From Sphingobium indicum B90A (GTDB lineage Bacteria; Pseudomonadota; Alphaproteobacteria; Sphingomonadales; Sphingomonadaceae), in contig NZ_CP013070.1 in the NCBI RefSeq assembly GCF_000264945.2, positions 2,294,001 through 2,358,000 on the forward strand: 64,000 nucleotides of DNA, given 5' to 3'. The position numbers and the translations under genes were made by a program. A model generated the notes under the pieces. It was not told the origin of the DNA. It worked only from the letters and a program-made list of their open reading frames with translations, and searched no databases. Below are positions 1 to 8,208 of this stretch, piece after piece; positions within the stretch are counted from its first letter, which is position 1, and each line of letters begins with the position of its first letter.

Positions 1-513
1 GCCGGGAATGCGGGCAATATCCTCCCCCATGTCGTCGGCGAATTTCTCCAGCCGCCGCATCGGCAGCCGGTCGCTGACCAGGGCGGCCTGGAAAATCGCC
101 GTCTCGCTGGTCCGGTTGCGGACGACGTCCAGCCGCGTGACGCCGTCGGGCAGCGTCGGCCGCAGGGCCGTGACCTCGCGGACGACCTCCTCATATTTGC
201 GCTCGGCGCTGCTGGACCAGTCGAATTCGGCCTGGATCGTCGCCGCGCCGTCGGTCGCGCTGGCCTGCACGTCCTTCAGGTCGTCAATGCCGTAGAGGGC
301 ATTTTCGACCGGCTTGATCACCAGCTGCTCCAGATCGGCGGGCGTGGCCCCCGGCATCGCGATGCGGATGCTCATGCCCGGAACCGGGAATTGCGGGTCT
401 TCGGACCGCGCGACGCTGATCCAGGAGGCAATCCCGACCGCCAGCGCCAAGCCTGTCAGGACCAGGGTCAGGCGGCTGCGCCGGATGAGGAAGGCGGCGG
501 GGTTGAAGCCCAT
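1..513 (-). CDS. RND efflux pump inner-membrane subunit, N-terminal part (runs off left edge)
   Basis: The reverse strand encodes 171 codons beginning MGFNPAAFLIRRSRLTLVL and stays open to the window edge. A first transmembrane helix near residues 10-30 is followed by the periplasmic stretch with the PGMSIRIAMPGATPADLEQL and VIKPVENALYGIDDLKDV patterns typical of AcrB/HAE-type resistance-nodulation-division pumps. The start codon lies 3 bases after the stop of the membrane-fusion protein gene, so the two are translationally coupled. The family exports drugs or hydrophobic compounds using the proton gradient. Roughly 850 residues are missing beyond the edge; the substrate cannot be told. Confidence 0.85.
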   Translation of the reverse strand, partial: MGFNPAAFLIRRSRLTLVLTGLALAVGIASWISVARSEDPQFPVPGMSIRIAMPGATPADLEQLVIKPVENALYGIDDLKDVQASATDGAATIQAEFDWSSSAERKYEEVVREVTALRPTLPDGVTRLDVVRNRTSETAIFQAALVSDRLPMRRLEKFADDMGEDIARIPG

Positions 514-516
514 CTC

Positions 517-1599
517 TCAGTTCCCGCCCGCCACAAGGACAGGATCGCCGTCTTTCAGATAGCCCGCTCCCGCCGTGACGACGCGCGTGCCGGGGGACAG
601 GCCGGCCACGACCGCATCGTCGGCCTCGAACCGGACCAGCCGCAGGCGGACGAACCTGGCCCGGCCGTTCGCGCCGACGGTGAAGACGCCCCCCTCCCGG
701 CCCGATCGGGGGACGAAGGCTTCGGCGGGGACGGCCGCCAGCGAAGGTTGCGCGGGGGCGGCGGAGGACGGGAAACGGACGGAGGCGATGGCGCCGCTTT
801 GCCCATGGCCGCCCGACGGCAACCGGACCTCGACCATGCGCGTGCCCGTCGCGCCGTCGACCAGCGGCTGGCTTTTCGCGACCCGTCCGGGCAGCGCCTG
901 CCGCCCTTCGAAACGGACTTCGGCAGGCGTGCCGATGGCGATGCCCTCGGCATCCCGTTCCGCCAGCGGCACCCTGATGACGAGCGGGCTGTCATAGTCC
1001 GCGACCCGCAGGATCGCCTGTCCCGCGCCGACCGTTTCGCCAAGCTGCGACAGGCGTTCCAGCACCACGCCGGAAAAGGGCGAGACGAGCGTTGCCGATT
1101 GCTGGTCGTAACGCGCCGCCGCCGCCGCCGCCCTCGCCTGTTCCACCGTGTCGCGCTGGTCCTGAACCGCCGCCGACGCGACCGACCCGCTCTGCGCGAG
1201 CGCCTCCAGCCGCGCCAGGGTGCGCGTGGCGCGGGCCAGCTCCGCATCCCGCGAAGCGAGCTGTTGCTGGATGTCGGTGCCGGCGATCCGGGCCAGCGGC
1301 TGACCCACGCGGATGCGGCTCCCCATGTCGACCGTCAGGCGGGAAATCACGCCGCCGACGCGAAAGGACAGGGTGGATTGCCGCTCATAGGCCGCCGTGC
1401 CGGAGGCGCTGACCCCCTGTCGCGCGGAAGCCGGCGCGGCGAGAGCGACGCGGACGGCCGTGGGGGCCGGTTCCGCCTCGTCGCGCCGCGCCGCGCCGCA
1501 GCCGGGCAGCAGCAAGGCGGCGAGGGCCGCCGCGACGGCCATGAGACGGCCCGCCCGCACATCCATGGCGGGCAGGCCTGCGGGGGAATGATCGGTCAT
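517..1599 (-). CDS. RND efflux membrane-fusion (periplasmic adaptor) lipoprotein
   Basis: This 360-residue adaptor links an RND pump to an outer-membrane channel. An N-terminal hydrophobic segment ends in the lipobox LLLPGC, which predicts a lipid-anchored periplasmic protein. Then come the barrel-sandwich half (SFRVGGVISRLTVDMGSRIRVGQPLARI), a coiled-coil hairpin rich in Ala/Arg/Gln, and the second half (SATLVSPFSGVVLERLSQLGE), the usual HlyD/AcrA order. The reading frame is open further upstream; I chose the ATG at 1599 because the lipoprotein signal follows it, but the ATG at 1566 also fits and neither has a strong ribosome site. It lies between the mipA-like gene (46 bases upstream) and the pump. 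Confidence 0.88.
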   Translation of the reverse strand: MTDHSPAGLPAMDVRAGRLMAVAAALAALLLPGCGAARRDEAEPAPTAVRVALAAPASARQGVSASGTAAYERQSTLSFRVGGVISRLTVDMGSRIRVGQPLARIAGTDIQQQLASRDAELARATRTLARLEALAQSGSVASAAVQDQRDTVEQARAAAAAARYDQQSATLVSPFSGVVLERLSQLGETVGAGQAILRVADYDSPLVIRVPLAERDAEGIAIGTPAEVRFEGRQALPGRVAKSQPLVDGATGTRMVEVRLPSGGHGQSGAIASVRFPSSAAPAQPSLAAVPAEAFVPRSGREGGVFTVGANGRARFVRLRLVRFEADDAVVAGLSPGTRVVTAGAGYLKDGDPVLVAGGN

Positions 1600-1645
1600 C
1601 GGGCCACTTCGGCAGGAATGAAGGCGGCGCTTGCGATCCCAGGGA

Positions 1646-2491
1646 TCAGAAGCTGAAGGAGAGGGCGAGGCCGGCAATGGCCTGCACCTTCGATCCCTCC
1701 TCGACGATCGGGCTGTCGCCGGCGTCTCCAAGATAACGGTTGGCGCCGGCCCGCGCGATCAGCCCCCACCGCCGACTGAGCCGATAACCCAGGGTCGCGC
1801 CCGCGCCGACGTCGCGAAGGCCGCCGCCGGGCCGATAGGCGGCAAGGCCGGACCGTAGCGACTCCTCCGCCGTGACGCCGAAATAGCTGCGCATATATTT
1901 GCCGTCGCCATAATTGGCCTGCGCGTCGACATTCACGAAAACCCGACCGCCGCGATAGGCCGCGTAGGAAAGCTGCGCGGTCGCCACCAGGCCGTCATGG
2001 CCGTCATTGACGTCCTTGAGCACGGTCAGGTCGACGGCGACCTCCCCCTGCCCCTTTTCATCGCCGCCGAAGCGATAGCCGACGAACCCGCCCAGCTCGA
2101 CAGCCTGTCCTACATCGTCCAGCAGCTTCACTCGTCCGTCGCCGTCGCTCGAACTGTTGCGCTTGAACCGCAGGTTGATCGCCGGGCCGAACTGCACCGG
2201 GCTGTCGCCCAGCAGGTCGAGGCGGGCGCGCAGCCCGCGCAGTTCGAACTCCATCCCCTTCCAGCGCAGGTCGGCTATGCCGAAGGGAATGAGCTGATAG
2301 CTTTTGGCGCCGTCATAGGCGGGCGTGGCGCCGGGGCCGAGCGCGATGAAGCCCGTAGGCCCCTTCCCTTCACGCCCGTCCTCCATCTTGCGGCCGCTCT
2401 CCGCCGTATCGCCGAGCGCCTCCTGCGCGGCCGCGGGGGCGGAGGCGATGGTGAACAGGGCCAGGAGGGGCCCGATGACAAGTCGTTTCAT
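1646..2491 (-). CDS. MipA/OmpV-family outer-membrane protein
   Basis: The protein has 281 residues. The start at 2491 gives a clean Sec signal peptide (MKRLVIGPLLALFTIASAPAAAQ); the open frame upstream of it is not signal-like. The mature part has alternating beta-strand patterns with many Gly/Tyr/Arg (GFVGYRFGGDEKGQGEVAVDL, YRLSRRWGLIARAGANRYLGD) and ends in the aromatic F typical of outer-membrane barrels. MipA/OmpV proteins are scaffold or porin-like proteins often induced together with efflux pumps. It is first in the leftward operon with the adaptor and RND pump, so it may be the outer-membrane partner, although no TolC-type channel gene is visible here. Confidence 0.85.
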   Translation of the reverse strand: MKRLVIGPLLALFTIASAPAAAQEALGDTAESGRKMEDGREGKGPTGFIALGPGATPAYDGAKSYQLIPFGIADLRWKGMEFELRGLRARLDLLGDSPVQFGPAINLRFKRNSSSDGDGRVKLLDDVGQAVELGGFVGYRFGGDEKGQGEVAVDLTVLKDVNDGHDGLVATAQLSYAAYRGGRVFVNVDAQANYGDGKYMRSYFGVTAEESLRSGLAAYRPGGGLRDVGAGATLGYRLSRRWGLIARAGANRYLGDAGDSPIVEEGSKVQAIAGLALSFSF

Positions 2492-2585
2492 GCGCAATCT
2501 CCAGGGCGACGGCACGATGCCGCCGGTGCCCCACCCGGCTAATGGGGGAAGGGATTTGCGGGCAAAGCGATATTCGCACTTGCAC

Positions 2586-2605
2586 AATTTACTTCGTAAA
2601 TTTAC
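2586..2605. promoter_or_regulatory. Overlapping palindromes, candidate operator between mipA and lytTR
   Basis: In the 143-base divergent intergenic region, ATTTAC-TTC-GTAAAT (2587-2601) is a perfect inverted repeat. It shares its right arm with a second perfect palindrome, GTAAATTTAC (2596-2605), and AATTTAC recurs directly at 2586 and 2599. The region is AT-rich amid GC-rich DNA. A site here could serve both the efflux operon and the regulator pair. That the LytTR or TetR protein binds it is inference. Confidence 0.5.
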
Positions 2606-2634
2606 ACTGTACGCACGGCAAATGGACATTCACG

Positions 2635-3474
2635 ATGCATGATTTCGCGAAATTGCATGTCGAGGATTGGGCGAAGCGGCACGGCCTGCTGGCGGGAATC
2701 GCGCTGTTGTTCGCGGCCACGCTCGCCTGGCTCGGCGCCTTCGGTTCCCATGATTTCGAACCGTTCGCGCGGGTCGGCTATTGGACCGTCATCTTCCTCG
2801 TCCAATATGGGCTGGCCGCCGTGACGATGCCTCTTCTGCGGGCCTGGCCCCCGCTCGCCGCCGGTTCCATGGTCCATCGCGTGGCGCTGGGAACGGCGAT
2901 CACCTCCGTGCCGATGTTCTTCGTCACCGCCGCCGCCTCTATGTCGGAGGGGACGTGGACCCCGGTTCCCAGCGAAGTGTTCGAACTGATCCTGGCGATA
3001 TGGATCATCGGCGGGGCCTATCTGTTCCTCTGGGAAAAACTGTCTTCCGCGCCCTTCCCGGCGGGACGGTCCGTCGAAGCGGCGACGCCGCCGATCCCGA
3101 ACCCGCCGGCAGAGGCCGCGTCCCGGCACGCCCCCGCGACGGACGGCCTGCTGTTCGAACGGTTGCCGCCCGAACTGGGGCGGGACGTCATATGCCTGGG
3201 CAATGAGGATCATTATGTCCGCGTGCACACGACCCTGGGCAACGCCCTCATCCTCATGCGCTTCGCCGACGCGCTCGACAGCCTCTCGGCCATGGAGGGC
3301 CAGCGGGTCCATCGGTCCTGGTGGGTGTCGCGCAGCGCGGTCGTCCGGATCGACCGTTTCGGCCGCACGGCGCGGCTGCAATTGCGCAACGGCCTGACCG
3401 TGCCGGTGTCGCAACCCTATCTCGCGCTTGCGAAAAGGCTCTGGGGTCCGACCCACGGCACGGTCGCGGCATGA
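2635..3474 (+). CDS. Membrane-anchored LytTR-domain transcriptional regulator
   Basis: This 279-residue protein has about four transmembrane helices in its first 140 residues (GLLAGIALLFAATLAWL, VGYWTVIFLVQYGLA, TAITSVPMFFVTAAA and ELILAIWIIGGAYLFLW). A proline-rich linker leads to a C-terminal LytTR DNA-binding domain (about 180-275; NEDHYVRVHTTLG, then RVHRSWWVSRSAV). Family members bind DNA with a beta-rich LytTR fold; membrane-anchored forms may respond to envelope signals. The ATG at 2635 was chosen because the in-frame codons before it are not protein-like. The gene is divergent from the efflux operon and its stop overlaps the next start (ATGA). Confidence 0.85.
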   Translation: MHDFAKLHVEDWAKRHGLLAGIALLFAATLAWLGAFGSHDFEPFARVGYWTVIFLVQYGLAAVTMPLLRAWPPLAAGSMVHRVALGTAITSVPMFFVTAAASMSEGTWTPVPSEVFELILAIWIIGGAYLFLWEKLSSAPFPAGRSVEAATPPIPNPPAEAASRHAPATDGLLFERLPPELGRDVICLGNEDHYVRVHTTLGNALILMRFADALDSLSAMEGQRVHRSWWVSRSAVVRIDRFGRTARLQLRNGLTVPVSQPYLALAKRLWGPTHGTVAA

Positions 3475-4121
3475 CCGCCGGGGACGGGCGCCACCCGCGC
3501 TGGCAGGGGGGGGAGGCGTTCGCCTCCTCCCAGGCGATCTTTCGAAACGCCGCCCATGCCATGATCCGGGCCGGCAGCCTGTCGACCCTGTCCATGCGCG
3601 GCCTTGCGGCGGCGGTCGGGGCCAGCGCCATGACCGCCTATCGCTACTATCCCGACAAGCATGCCCTGATCGCCGATGTGCGCGAGGAGGTGTGGCGGCA
3701 ATTCGCGGCCTGTCTCGACCGTGCGACGGCCGGCATTTCCGGCGCGGAGGATCGGTTCCGGCGCGCCTGCGACGCCTATGTGCGCTTCGCGCTCGACCGG
3801 GAACATGAATTCCGCCTGCTGTTCGAAACCGACAAGCAGGAAACGGCCGCCAGGCCGGAGGGGTCGAGCGACGCCGCGTCCTGGACCCTGCTGACCGGTC
3901 TGGTCAGGCAACTGATGCCCGACGCGGATCGGGACGAGGTTCTGGAGCAGGCGCACTGGATCTGGGCGAGCCTGCACGGAATGACGATGCTGCATCTTTC
4001 CGGCCGGCTGATGCTGGGCCGGTCGCTCGACCAACTGGCCGCGAAGGTGATCGAGGCCCACCTCCAGGCCTTGCGGCAAAGCGCCGGCGGGCGCGCGTCC
4101 CCGGTCGCGCCGCTTCTATAG
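3471..4121 (+). CDS. TetR-family transcriptional regulator
   Basis: The 216-residue protein has an N-terminal TetR helix-turn-helix at about residues 20-65 (SMRGLAAAVGASAMTAYRYYPDK) and a helical C-terminal ligand domain containing FALDREHEFRLLFETDK and WIWASLHGMTMLHL. Its ATG overlaps the stop of the LytTR gene (ATGA), so both regulators come from one transcript and are probably made in fixed ratio. The likely target is the divergent mipA-RND operon or its own promoter; TetR proteins commonly repress efflux genes. The effector is unknown. Confidence 0.88.
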   Translation: MTAGDGRHPRWQGGEAFASSQAIFRNAAHAMIRAGSLSTLSMRGLAAAVGASAMTAYRYYPDKHALIADVREEVWRQFAACLDRATAGISGAEDRFRRACDAYVRFALDREHEFRLLFETDKQETAARPEGSSDAASWTLLTGLVRQLMPDADRDEVLEQAHWIWASLHGMTMLHLSGRLMLGRSLDQLAAKVIEAHLQALRQSAGGRASPVAPLL

Positions 4122-4246
4122 CCGGGACGTCCGCTCCGTCATGGCCGCCGCGTCGGAAGTAGCCCCAGGCGAGAGATTTCATGTCGGAGGCGGAATCCTT
4201 GGCACTTGCGCGCTCCCCCGCAGTTCCCTGCCGCAAGGAGGATGCC

Positions 4247-4420
4247 GTGTCGGACAAGATCGTTTCCATTGGCCTGCTGACCGCGAGGGATCTTGAGCTT
4301 CTGGGCCAGGGATTCCGCCGGCACTTTCCCATCAGGGATGACGACCTGTTCAAGGATCTGCTGGCTAAGCTGGACGAGCTGCCGGCACGGCCGGACCCGC
4401 GCGCCGATGGCAAGCGGTGA
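4247..4420 (+). CDS. Small conserved protein of unknown function (57 aa)
   Basis: The start is the GTG at 4247, which is preceded at good spacing by AAGGAGG. An ATG at 4181 in the same frame has only a weak site and adds a low-quality leader. The peptide begins MSDKIVSIGLLTARDLELLGQ and looks like short soluble proteins I recall from sphingomonad genomes, with no known function. Its stop overlaps the GTG start of the following small membrane protein (GTGA), suggesting they are co-translated. Confidence 0.6.
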   Translation: MSDKIVSIGLLTARDLELLGQGFRRHFPIRDDDLFKDLLAKLDELPARPDPRADGKR

Positions 4421-4593
4421 AGGGGCGGCCAAGAAGGCTCGGCCTTTGCCTGCTGCTGGCGGCGATGCTGTTGATCCTTGCCGCCATCGTCGGCCTGATG
4501 GTCCATTCCAGCATCGAGGCGCCCGACCCCGCATCGCGCACGCCCAAGGGCGCCATGCCGCCGGAGGGGGAACCGATGCGCCCCGCGGATTAG
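4417..4593 (+). CDS. Small single-pass membrane protein (58 aa)
   Basis: A GTG at 4417 overlaps the stop of the preceding small gene and opens a 58-codon frame ending at TAG 4591-4593. A basic start (MKGRPRRLG) is followed by one hydrophobic helix (LCLLLAAMLLILAAIVGLMV) and a polar, Pro-rich tail (SSIEAPDPASRTPKGAMPPE). The layout predicts a type II inner-membrane anchor with a short periplasmic tail. No family is recognised. Support comes from the coupled start and the coherent topology rather than similarity. Confidence 0.5.
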   Translation: MKGRPRRLGLCLLLAAMLLILAAIVGLMVHSSIEAPDPASRTPKGAMPPEGEPMRPAD

Positions 4594-4667
4594 GCGGCAT
4601 TGCGGCTCGCCATCTCGCGAAGGCCGGTCGTGCGATAAGGTAGTGCATGCTTGTGGAGGAGGAAAAG

Positions 4668-4868
4668 ATGATCCGCATGTTCCTGGTGGCGGGCAGCCTG
4701 CTCGCCGCGGCCTGTTCGGGCGAGCCGGCTTCCGACCGGAACGCCCTCGGCGGCGCAGCCATCAACCGGGCGGACGACGCGCCGGGCAATGGCGCGGCCG
4801 TTCCGCCGCCGACCAGCGGATCGGGCGCCGTGCCGCCCAATGCGCCCGCCGCGAACAATTCCCCATGA
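4668..4868 (+). CDS. Small putative lipoprotein (66 aa)
   Basis: GGAGGAGGAAAAG directly before the ATG at 4668 is a strong ribosome site. The peptide starts MIRMFLVAGSLLAAACSGEP, a short signal peptide ending in the lipobox LAAAC. The mature part is low-complexity Ala/Pro/Gly/Asn and probably disordered. It should be a surface or periplasmic lipoprotein; its function is unknown. Confidence 0.6.
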   Translation: MIRMFLVAGSLLAAACSGEPASDRNALGGAAINRADDAPGNGAAVPPPTSGSGAVPPNAPAANNSP

Positions 4869-4935
4869 ACCACCGACGGGGCGGGATGGCCGAAGCCGAA
4901 CGTCCGTTGGAGCCGCAATCCGGACGCCGCGCCCG

Positions 4936-5616
4936 CTATCGGGACGCCCTTTTCGCGGCGAACCAGATGACGTGCCTTGGCCCCTTGCCGTTGCTGCGGG
5001 CGCGCACGGCGACCTCCTCCACGGCCAGGCCGGCGCGGGACAGGCGGCGGGCGAAGCTCGCGTCGGGCGCGGCGGACCAGATCGCCAATATGCCGCCGGG
5101 CCTGAGCGCGGCGATGGCCGCCGCGATCCCCTGCGCCGAATAGAGGCGGTCGTTCGCCTGGCGCACCAGCCCGTCCGGCCCGTTGTCGACGTCCAGCAAT
5201 ATGGCGTCGTACAGCCCCCGCGCCGCGCCGATCACATCGGCCACGTCCGCCTGGACCAGGCGCACGCGCGGATCGTCCAGGCACTCCGCGGCCAGTTCCG
5301 CCATCGGTCCCCGCGCCCATTGGATGATCTCCGGCACCAGTTCCGCCACGGTGACGGTTGCCGTGCCGTCGAGCGCGGCCAGAGCCGCCCGCAGCGTGAA
5401 ACCCATGCCGTAACCGCCGATCAGCAGATGCGGGCGCGCCCGGCCGCGCAGCCTTTCGCAACTGAGATTGGCGAGCGCCTCCTCCGATCCGCTCATCCGG
5501 CTGCTCATCAACTCGTTGCGGTCGAGCACGATCATGAAATCCCCGCCCCGCCGATAGAGGGTCAGTTCCTCTCCGCCGGGAACCTGCGCCGATCCGATGA
5601 ATTCGCGTGCCTGCAT
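4936..5616 (-). CDS. Spermidine-synthase-like SAM-fold protein
   Basis: This 226-residue protein has the aminopropyltransferase/methyltransferase Rossmann fold: the glycine-rich loop LLIGGYGMGFTLRAAL (GGYGMG at 67-72), the acidic end of strand 2 (VTVAELVPEIIQWARGP), VRLVQADVADVI, and YDAILLDVDNGPDG. It resembles SpeE-type proteins that lack the N-terminal tetramerisation domain. Many such short homologues have no proven polyamine role, so the call stays at fold level. It is transcribed opposite to the exonuclease gene, whose start is 71 bases away. Confidence 0.75.
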   Translation of the reverse strand: MQAREFIGSAQVPGGEELTLYRRGGDFMIVLDRNELMSSRMSGSEEALANLSCERLRGRARPHLLIGGYGMGFTLRAALAALDGTATVTVAELVPEIIQWARGPMAELAAECLDDPRVRLVQADVADVIGAARGLYDAILLDVDNGPDGLVRQANDRLYSAQGIAAAIAALRPGGILAIWSAAPDASFARRLSRAGLAVEEVAVRARSNGKGPRHVIWFAAKRASR

Positions 5617-5687
5617 GCCACTTTCTCCCGGCGGGGTCCGCCGCCGGGGGGCTTTACGGCAATGCAGCGCGGCGTCAAAGGAGCGAG

Positions 5688-6140
5688 ATGCGATATTTCC
5701 TCGATACAGAATTCAACGGCTTCGGCGGCGACCTCATCAGCCTGGCGCTCGTCCCCGAAATCGGGGACCAGGATTTCTACGTCTCCCTCCCCCTGCCGGC
5801 CGAAATCCACCCCTGGGTGGAGAAGAATGTGATCCCCTATCTGCGCTTCGTGCCGCCGGGCGTCGACCATCAGTTGAACCGGGTGGAGGCCGCCCAGCAT
5901 CTGGAGGCCTATCTGGCGCATGACCGCGATCCGCTGATCATCGCCGACTGGCCCGACGACCTGGCCCATTTCTGCGCCCTGCTCGTGACCGGCCCGGCCG
6001 AGATGATCAGGCTGGACGGGCTGCGCCTGGAACTCATCAACGGCGCGGGGTTCAGCGCCGCGTCCAACAGCCGGATGCCGCACAACGCCCTGCATGACGC
6101 CCATGCGCTCAAGGACTTCTATCTCAACTGGGCCGTCTGA
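5688..6140 (+). CDS. 3'-5' exoribonuclease-like protein (DEDD fold, Rv2179c-like)
   Basis: The 150-residue protein starts at an ATG preceded by AAAGGAG. It opens with MRYFLDTEFNGFG, in which D6 and E8 would be the first metal-binding pair of a DEDD exonuclease. Later acidic/His residues (IADWPDD and HNALHDAHALKDFY) match the other motifs of the family. Mycobacterial Rv2179c-type enzymes trim 3' ends of RNA. Substrate specificity here is unknown. Confidence 0.75.
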   Translation: MRYFLDTEFNGFGGDLISLALVPEIGDQDFYVSLPLPAEIHPWVEKNVIPYLRFVPPGVDHQLNRVEAAQHLEAYLAHDRDPLIIADWPDDLAHFCALLVTGPAEMIRLDGLRLELINGAGFSAASNSRMPHNALHDAHALKDFYLNWAV

Positions 6141-6205
6141 CCGGGCGGGCCGAAGGGTTCGACCGATCTTTTGACAGCGGGCGCGGGACGGCGCATGGGC
6201 GGGGC

Positions 6206-7351
6206 ATGCACCTCGCCCGTTTCGACATCGACCTGTTCCTGCGCGACCATTGGCAGAAGCGCCCGCTGCTGATCCGCAACCCGTGGAGCGCATGGCGCAA
6301 TCCGCTGGCGCCCGACGAGCTGGCCGGCCTCGCCTGCGAGGAGGGCGTCGAATCGCGCCTCATTACCCGGCAGGCGGATCGGCTCGCCATGGAAAGCGGC
6401 CCGCTGCCGGAGGATCGCTTCACCGAACTTCGCGACGCCTGGACGCTGCTGGTGCAGGCGGTCGACCATCATGCGCCCGATGTCGCGGCGCTGATCCAAC
6501 CCTTCCGCTTCATACCCGACTGGCGCATCGACGACGTGATGGTCAGCTATGCGACCGACGGAGGCGGCGTCGGGCCGCATTTCGACCAATATGACGTGTT
6601 CCTGGTGCAGGGCCTGGGCAGAAGGCGCTGGCGCGTCGGCCCGCGATGCGATTCCGCGACGCCGCTGCTGCCGCATGACGACCTGCGCCTGATCCCGGAT
6701 TTCGAGGCGACGGAGGATCATATCCTCGAACCCGGCGACATTCTCTATGTCCCGCCCTGCTTCGCCCATGACGGCGTGGCGGTGGGCGGCGACTGCATGA
6801 CCTATTCCATCGGCTTCCGCGCGCCGTCCCGCGCCGAACTGGTCGAAAACTGGTGCCGCCATCAGGCCGACGCCATGGCGGACGAGGATCGCTATGCCGA
6901 TCCCGACCTCATCCGCCAGTCCAATGCCGGCGAGATCTCGGCGTCGGCCATCGACCGGATGCATGCCATGGCGATGGAGGCCCTGTCCGACCGCAACGCC
7001 TTCGCCCGCTGGTTCGGCCTGCACAACAGCCTGCCCAAATATGCGGACATGGACTGGCGGCCGGATGAACCGGCGGACCGGCGGACGGTGCGCGCCATGC
7101 TGGCCCAGGGCGTTCCGCTCGGCCGCAATCCGGCCAGCCGCTTTGCCTTCATCCGGCCGGGCGAACCGGAACTGCTGCTGTTCGTGGACGGCCATGGCTT
7201 CGATTGCGACGGCGACGCCGCCCTGCTGGCCGAAGCGCTGTGCAGGGAACCGATGACGGTCGTGGACGCGAAACTCGCCGCTTCCCCGGCCGTGGTCGCG
7301 CTGGTGGCGGCGTTGATCGACCAGGGCAGCCTGGCGTTCGACGCGGACTGA
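6206..7351 (+). CDS. roxA: Ribosomal protein uL16 arginine hydroxylase (JmjC/cupin oxygenase)
   Basis: The 381-residue 2-oxoglutarate/Fe(II) oxygenase starts MHLARFDIDLFLRDHWQKRP, the usual YcfD/RoxA opening. Its iron triad is visible as H125-x-D127 (GPHFDQYD) and H188 (PPCFAHDG), almost the same positions as in Escherichia coli YcfD. The enzyme hydroxylates an arginine of ribosomal protein uL16. The C-terminal part carries the winged-helix-like region of the family. The pseudouridine synthase gene follows after only 6 bases, giving a two-gene ribosome-modification unit. Confidence 0.88.
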   Translation: MHLARFDIDLFLRDHWQKRPLLIRNPWSAWRNPLAPDELAGLACEEGVESRLITRQADRLAMESGPLPEDRFTELRDAWTLLVQAVDHHAPDVAALIQPFRFIPDWRIDDVMVSYATDGGGVGPHFDQYDVFLVQGLGRRRWRVGPRCDSATPLLPHDDLRLIPDFEATEDHILEPGDILYVPPCFAHDGVAVGGDCMTYSIGFRAPSRAELVENWCRHQADAMADEDRYADPDLIRQSNAGEISASAIDRMHAMAMEALSDRNAFARWFGLHNSLPKYADMDWRPDEPADRRTVRAMLAQGVPLGRNPASRFAFIRPGEPELLLFVDGHGFDCDGDAALLAEALCREPMTVVDAKLAASPAVVALVAALIDQGSLAFDAD

Positions 7352-7357
7352 TCCGTC

Positions 7358-7897
7358 ATGGCGCTCATCCTGTTCAACAAGCCTTATGGCGTGCTCTGCC
7401 AGTTCAGCGATGAACGGACGGGGCGGCCCCGGCCGACGCTGGCCGCCTATATCGACCGTCCCGGCTTCTATCCGGCGGGCCGGCTCGACCTCGACAGCGA
7501 GGGATTGCTGCTGCTGACCGACGATGGCCGCCTGCAGGCGCGGATAGCCGACCCCCGCTTCAAGATGCCCAAGACCTATCTTGTCCAGGTGGAGGGCGAT
7601 CCGGACGAGGCCGCGCTGGCGGCGCTGCGGCATGGCGTGCGGCTGAAGGACGGTCCGACCCTGCCCGCGCAGGTCGAACGCATCGAGGCGCCCGCGCTCT
7701 GGCCCCGCGACCCGCCGGTCCGGTTCCGCAAGAGCGTGCCGGACCGCTGGCTGCGGCTGACGATCCGCGAAGGACGCAACCGGCAGGTCAGGCGCATGAC
7801 GGCCGCCATCGGCCATCCGACCCTGCGGCTGGTGCGCTGGCGGATCGGCGACTGGACGCTGGACGGCATCCCCCAGGGGCAATGGCGCGACGCATGA
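7358..7897 (+). CDS. rluE: 23S rRNA pseudouridine synthase, RluE type
   Basis: This 179-residue protein of the RsuA/RluB/E/F family lacks an S4 domain. It begins [18 protein letters not shown] and carries the catalytic motif [14 protein letters not shown] with the nucleophile D44. The closing motif [24 protein letters not shown] is also present. Length and motif order fit RluE, which modifies 23S rRNA. It is cotranscribed with roxA. Confidence 0.88.
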   Translation: MALILFNKPYGVLCQFSDERTGRPRPTLAAYIDRPGFYPAGRLDLDSEGLLLLTDDGRLQARIADPRFKMPKTYLVQVEGDPDEAALAALRHGVRLKDGPTLPAQVERIEAPALWPRDPPVRFRKSVPDRWLRLTIREGRNRQVRRMTAAIGHPTLRLVRWRIGDWTLDGIPQGQWRDA

Positions 7898-8003
7898 AGA
7901 TATGGCGCGCAGGACCGCCGCACAGGATTGGCCGGGGCGCGGCTTGATCTGGGTGATTCCTTTTGCCGTTGCCCGGAACGGGCGCGGTCCGCATAGCGAT
8001 GGC

Positions 8004-8177
8004 ATGGACGCGAACACGACGACTCTGATCATGACCATTCTCAGCCGGGCGCCGCAATGGATCAGGCACGACCTGCTGTCGAAGGATGCGAGCGTCAAGC
8101 AACGGGCGGAGGAAACGCTGGCCGCCATGATCGCCAATGCCCTCGCCACGGGAACCGACGAGTCCACGGCGAGTTAG
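8004..8177 (+). CDS. Small conserved protein (57 aa), possibly DUF6771-like
   Basis: The frame opens at ATG 8004 (MDANTTTLIMTILSRAPQWI) and reads through a Leu/Ala-rich helical middle to LATGTDESTAS. Length and the pattern of an N-terminal acidic-Thr stretch followed by ILxxAPxW resemble short proteins annotated DUF6771 in sphingomonads, by memory only. In-frame codons upstream of 8004 look non-coding. No function is assigned. Confidence 0.45.
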   Translation: MDANTTTLIMTILSRAPQWIRHDLLSKDASVKQRAEETLAAMIANALATGTDESTAS

Positions 8178-8208
8178 GGACCGAGTTCCTTCAGGCAAGG
8201 CTCCAGCA

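Noticed and set aside
391..1656. 421-codon plus-strand frame opposite the RND adaptor gene
   Set aside because: It is the antisense shadow of a clear lipoprotein adaptor gene; composition is Arg/Gly/Asp-rich as expected from the complement of high-GC coding DNA.
6119..8167. 682-codon minus-strand frame across roxA and rluE
   Set aside because: The opposite strand carries two families with all catalytic residues; the long antisense frame results from third-position GC bias.
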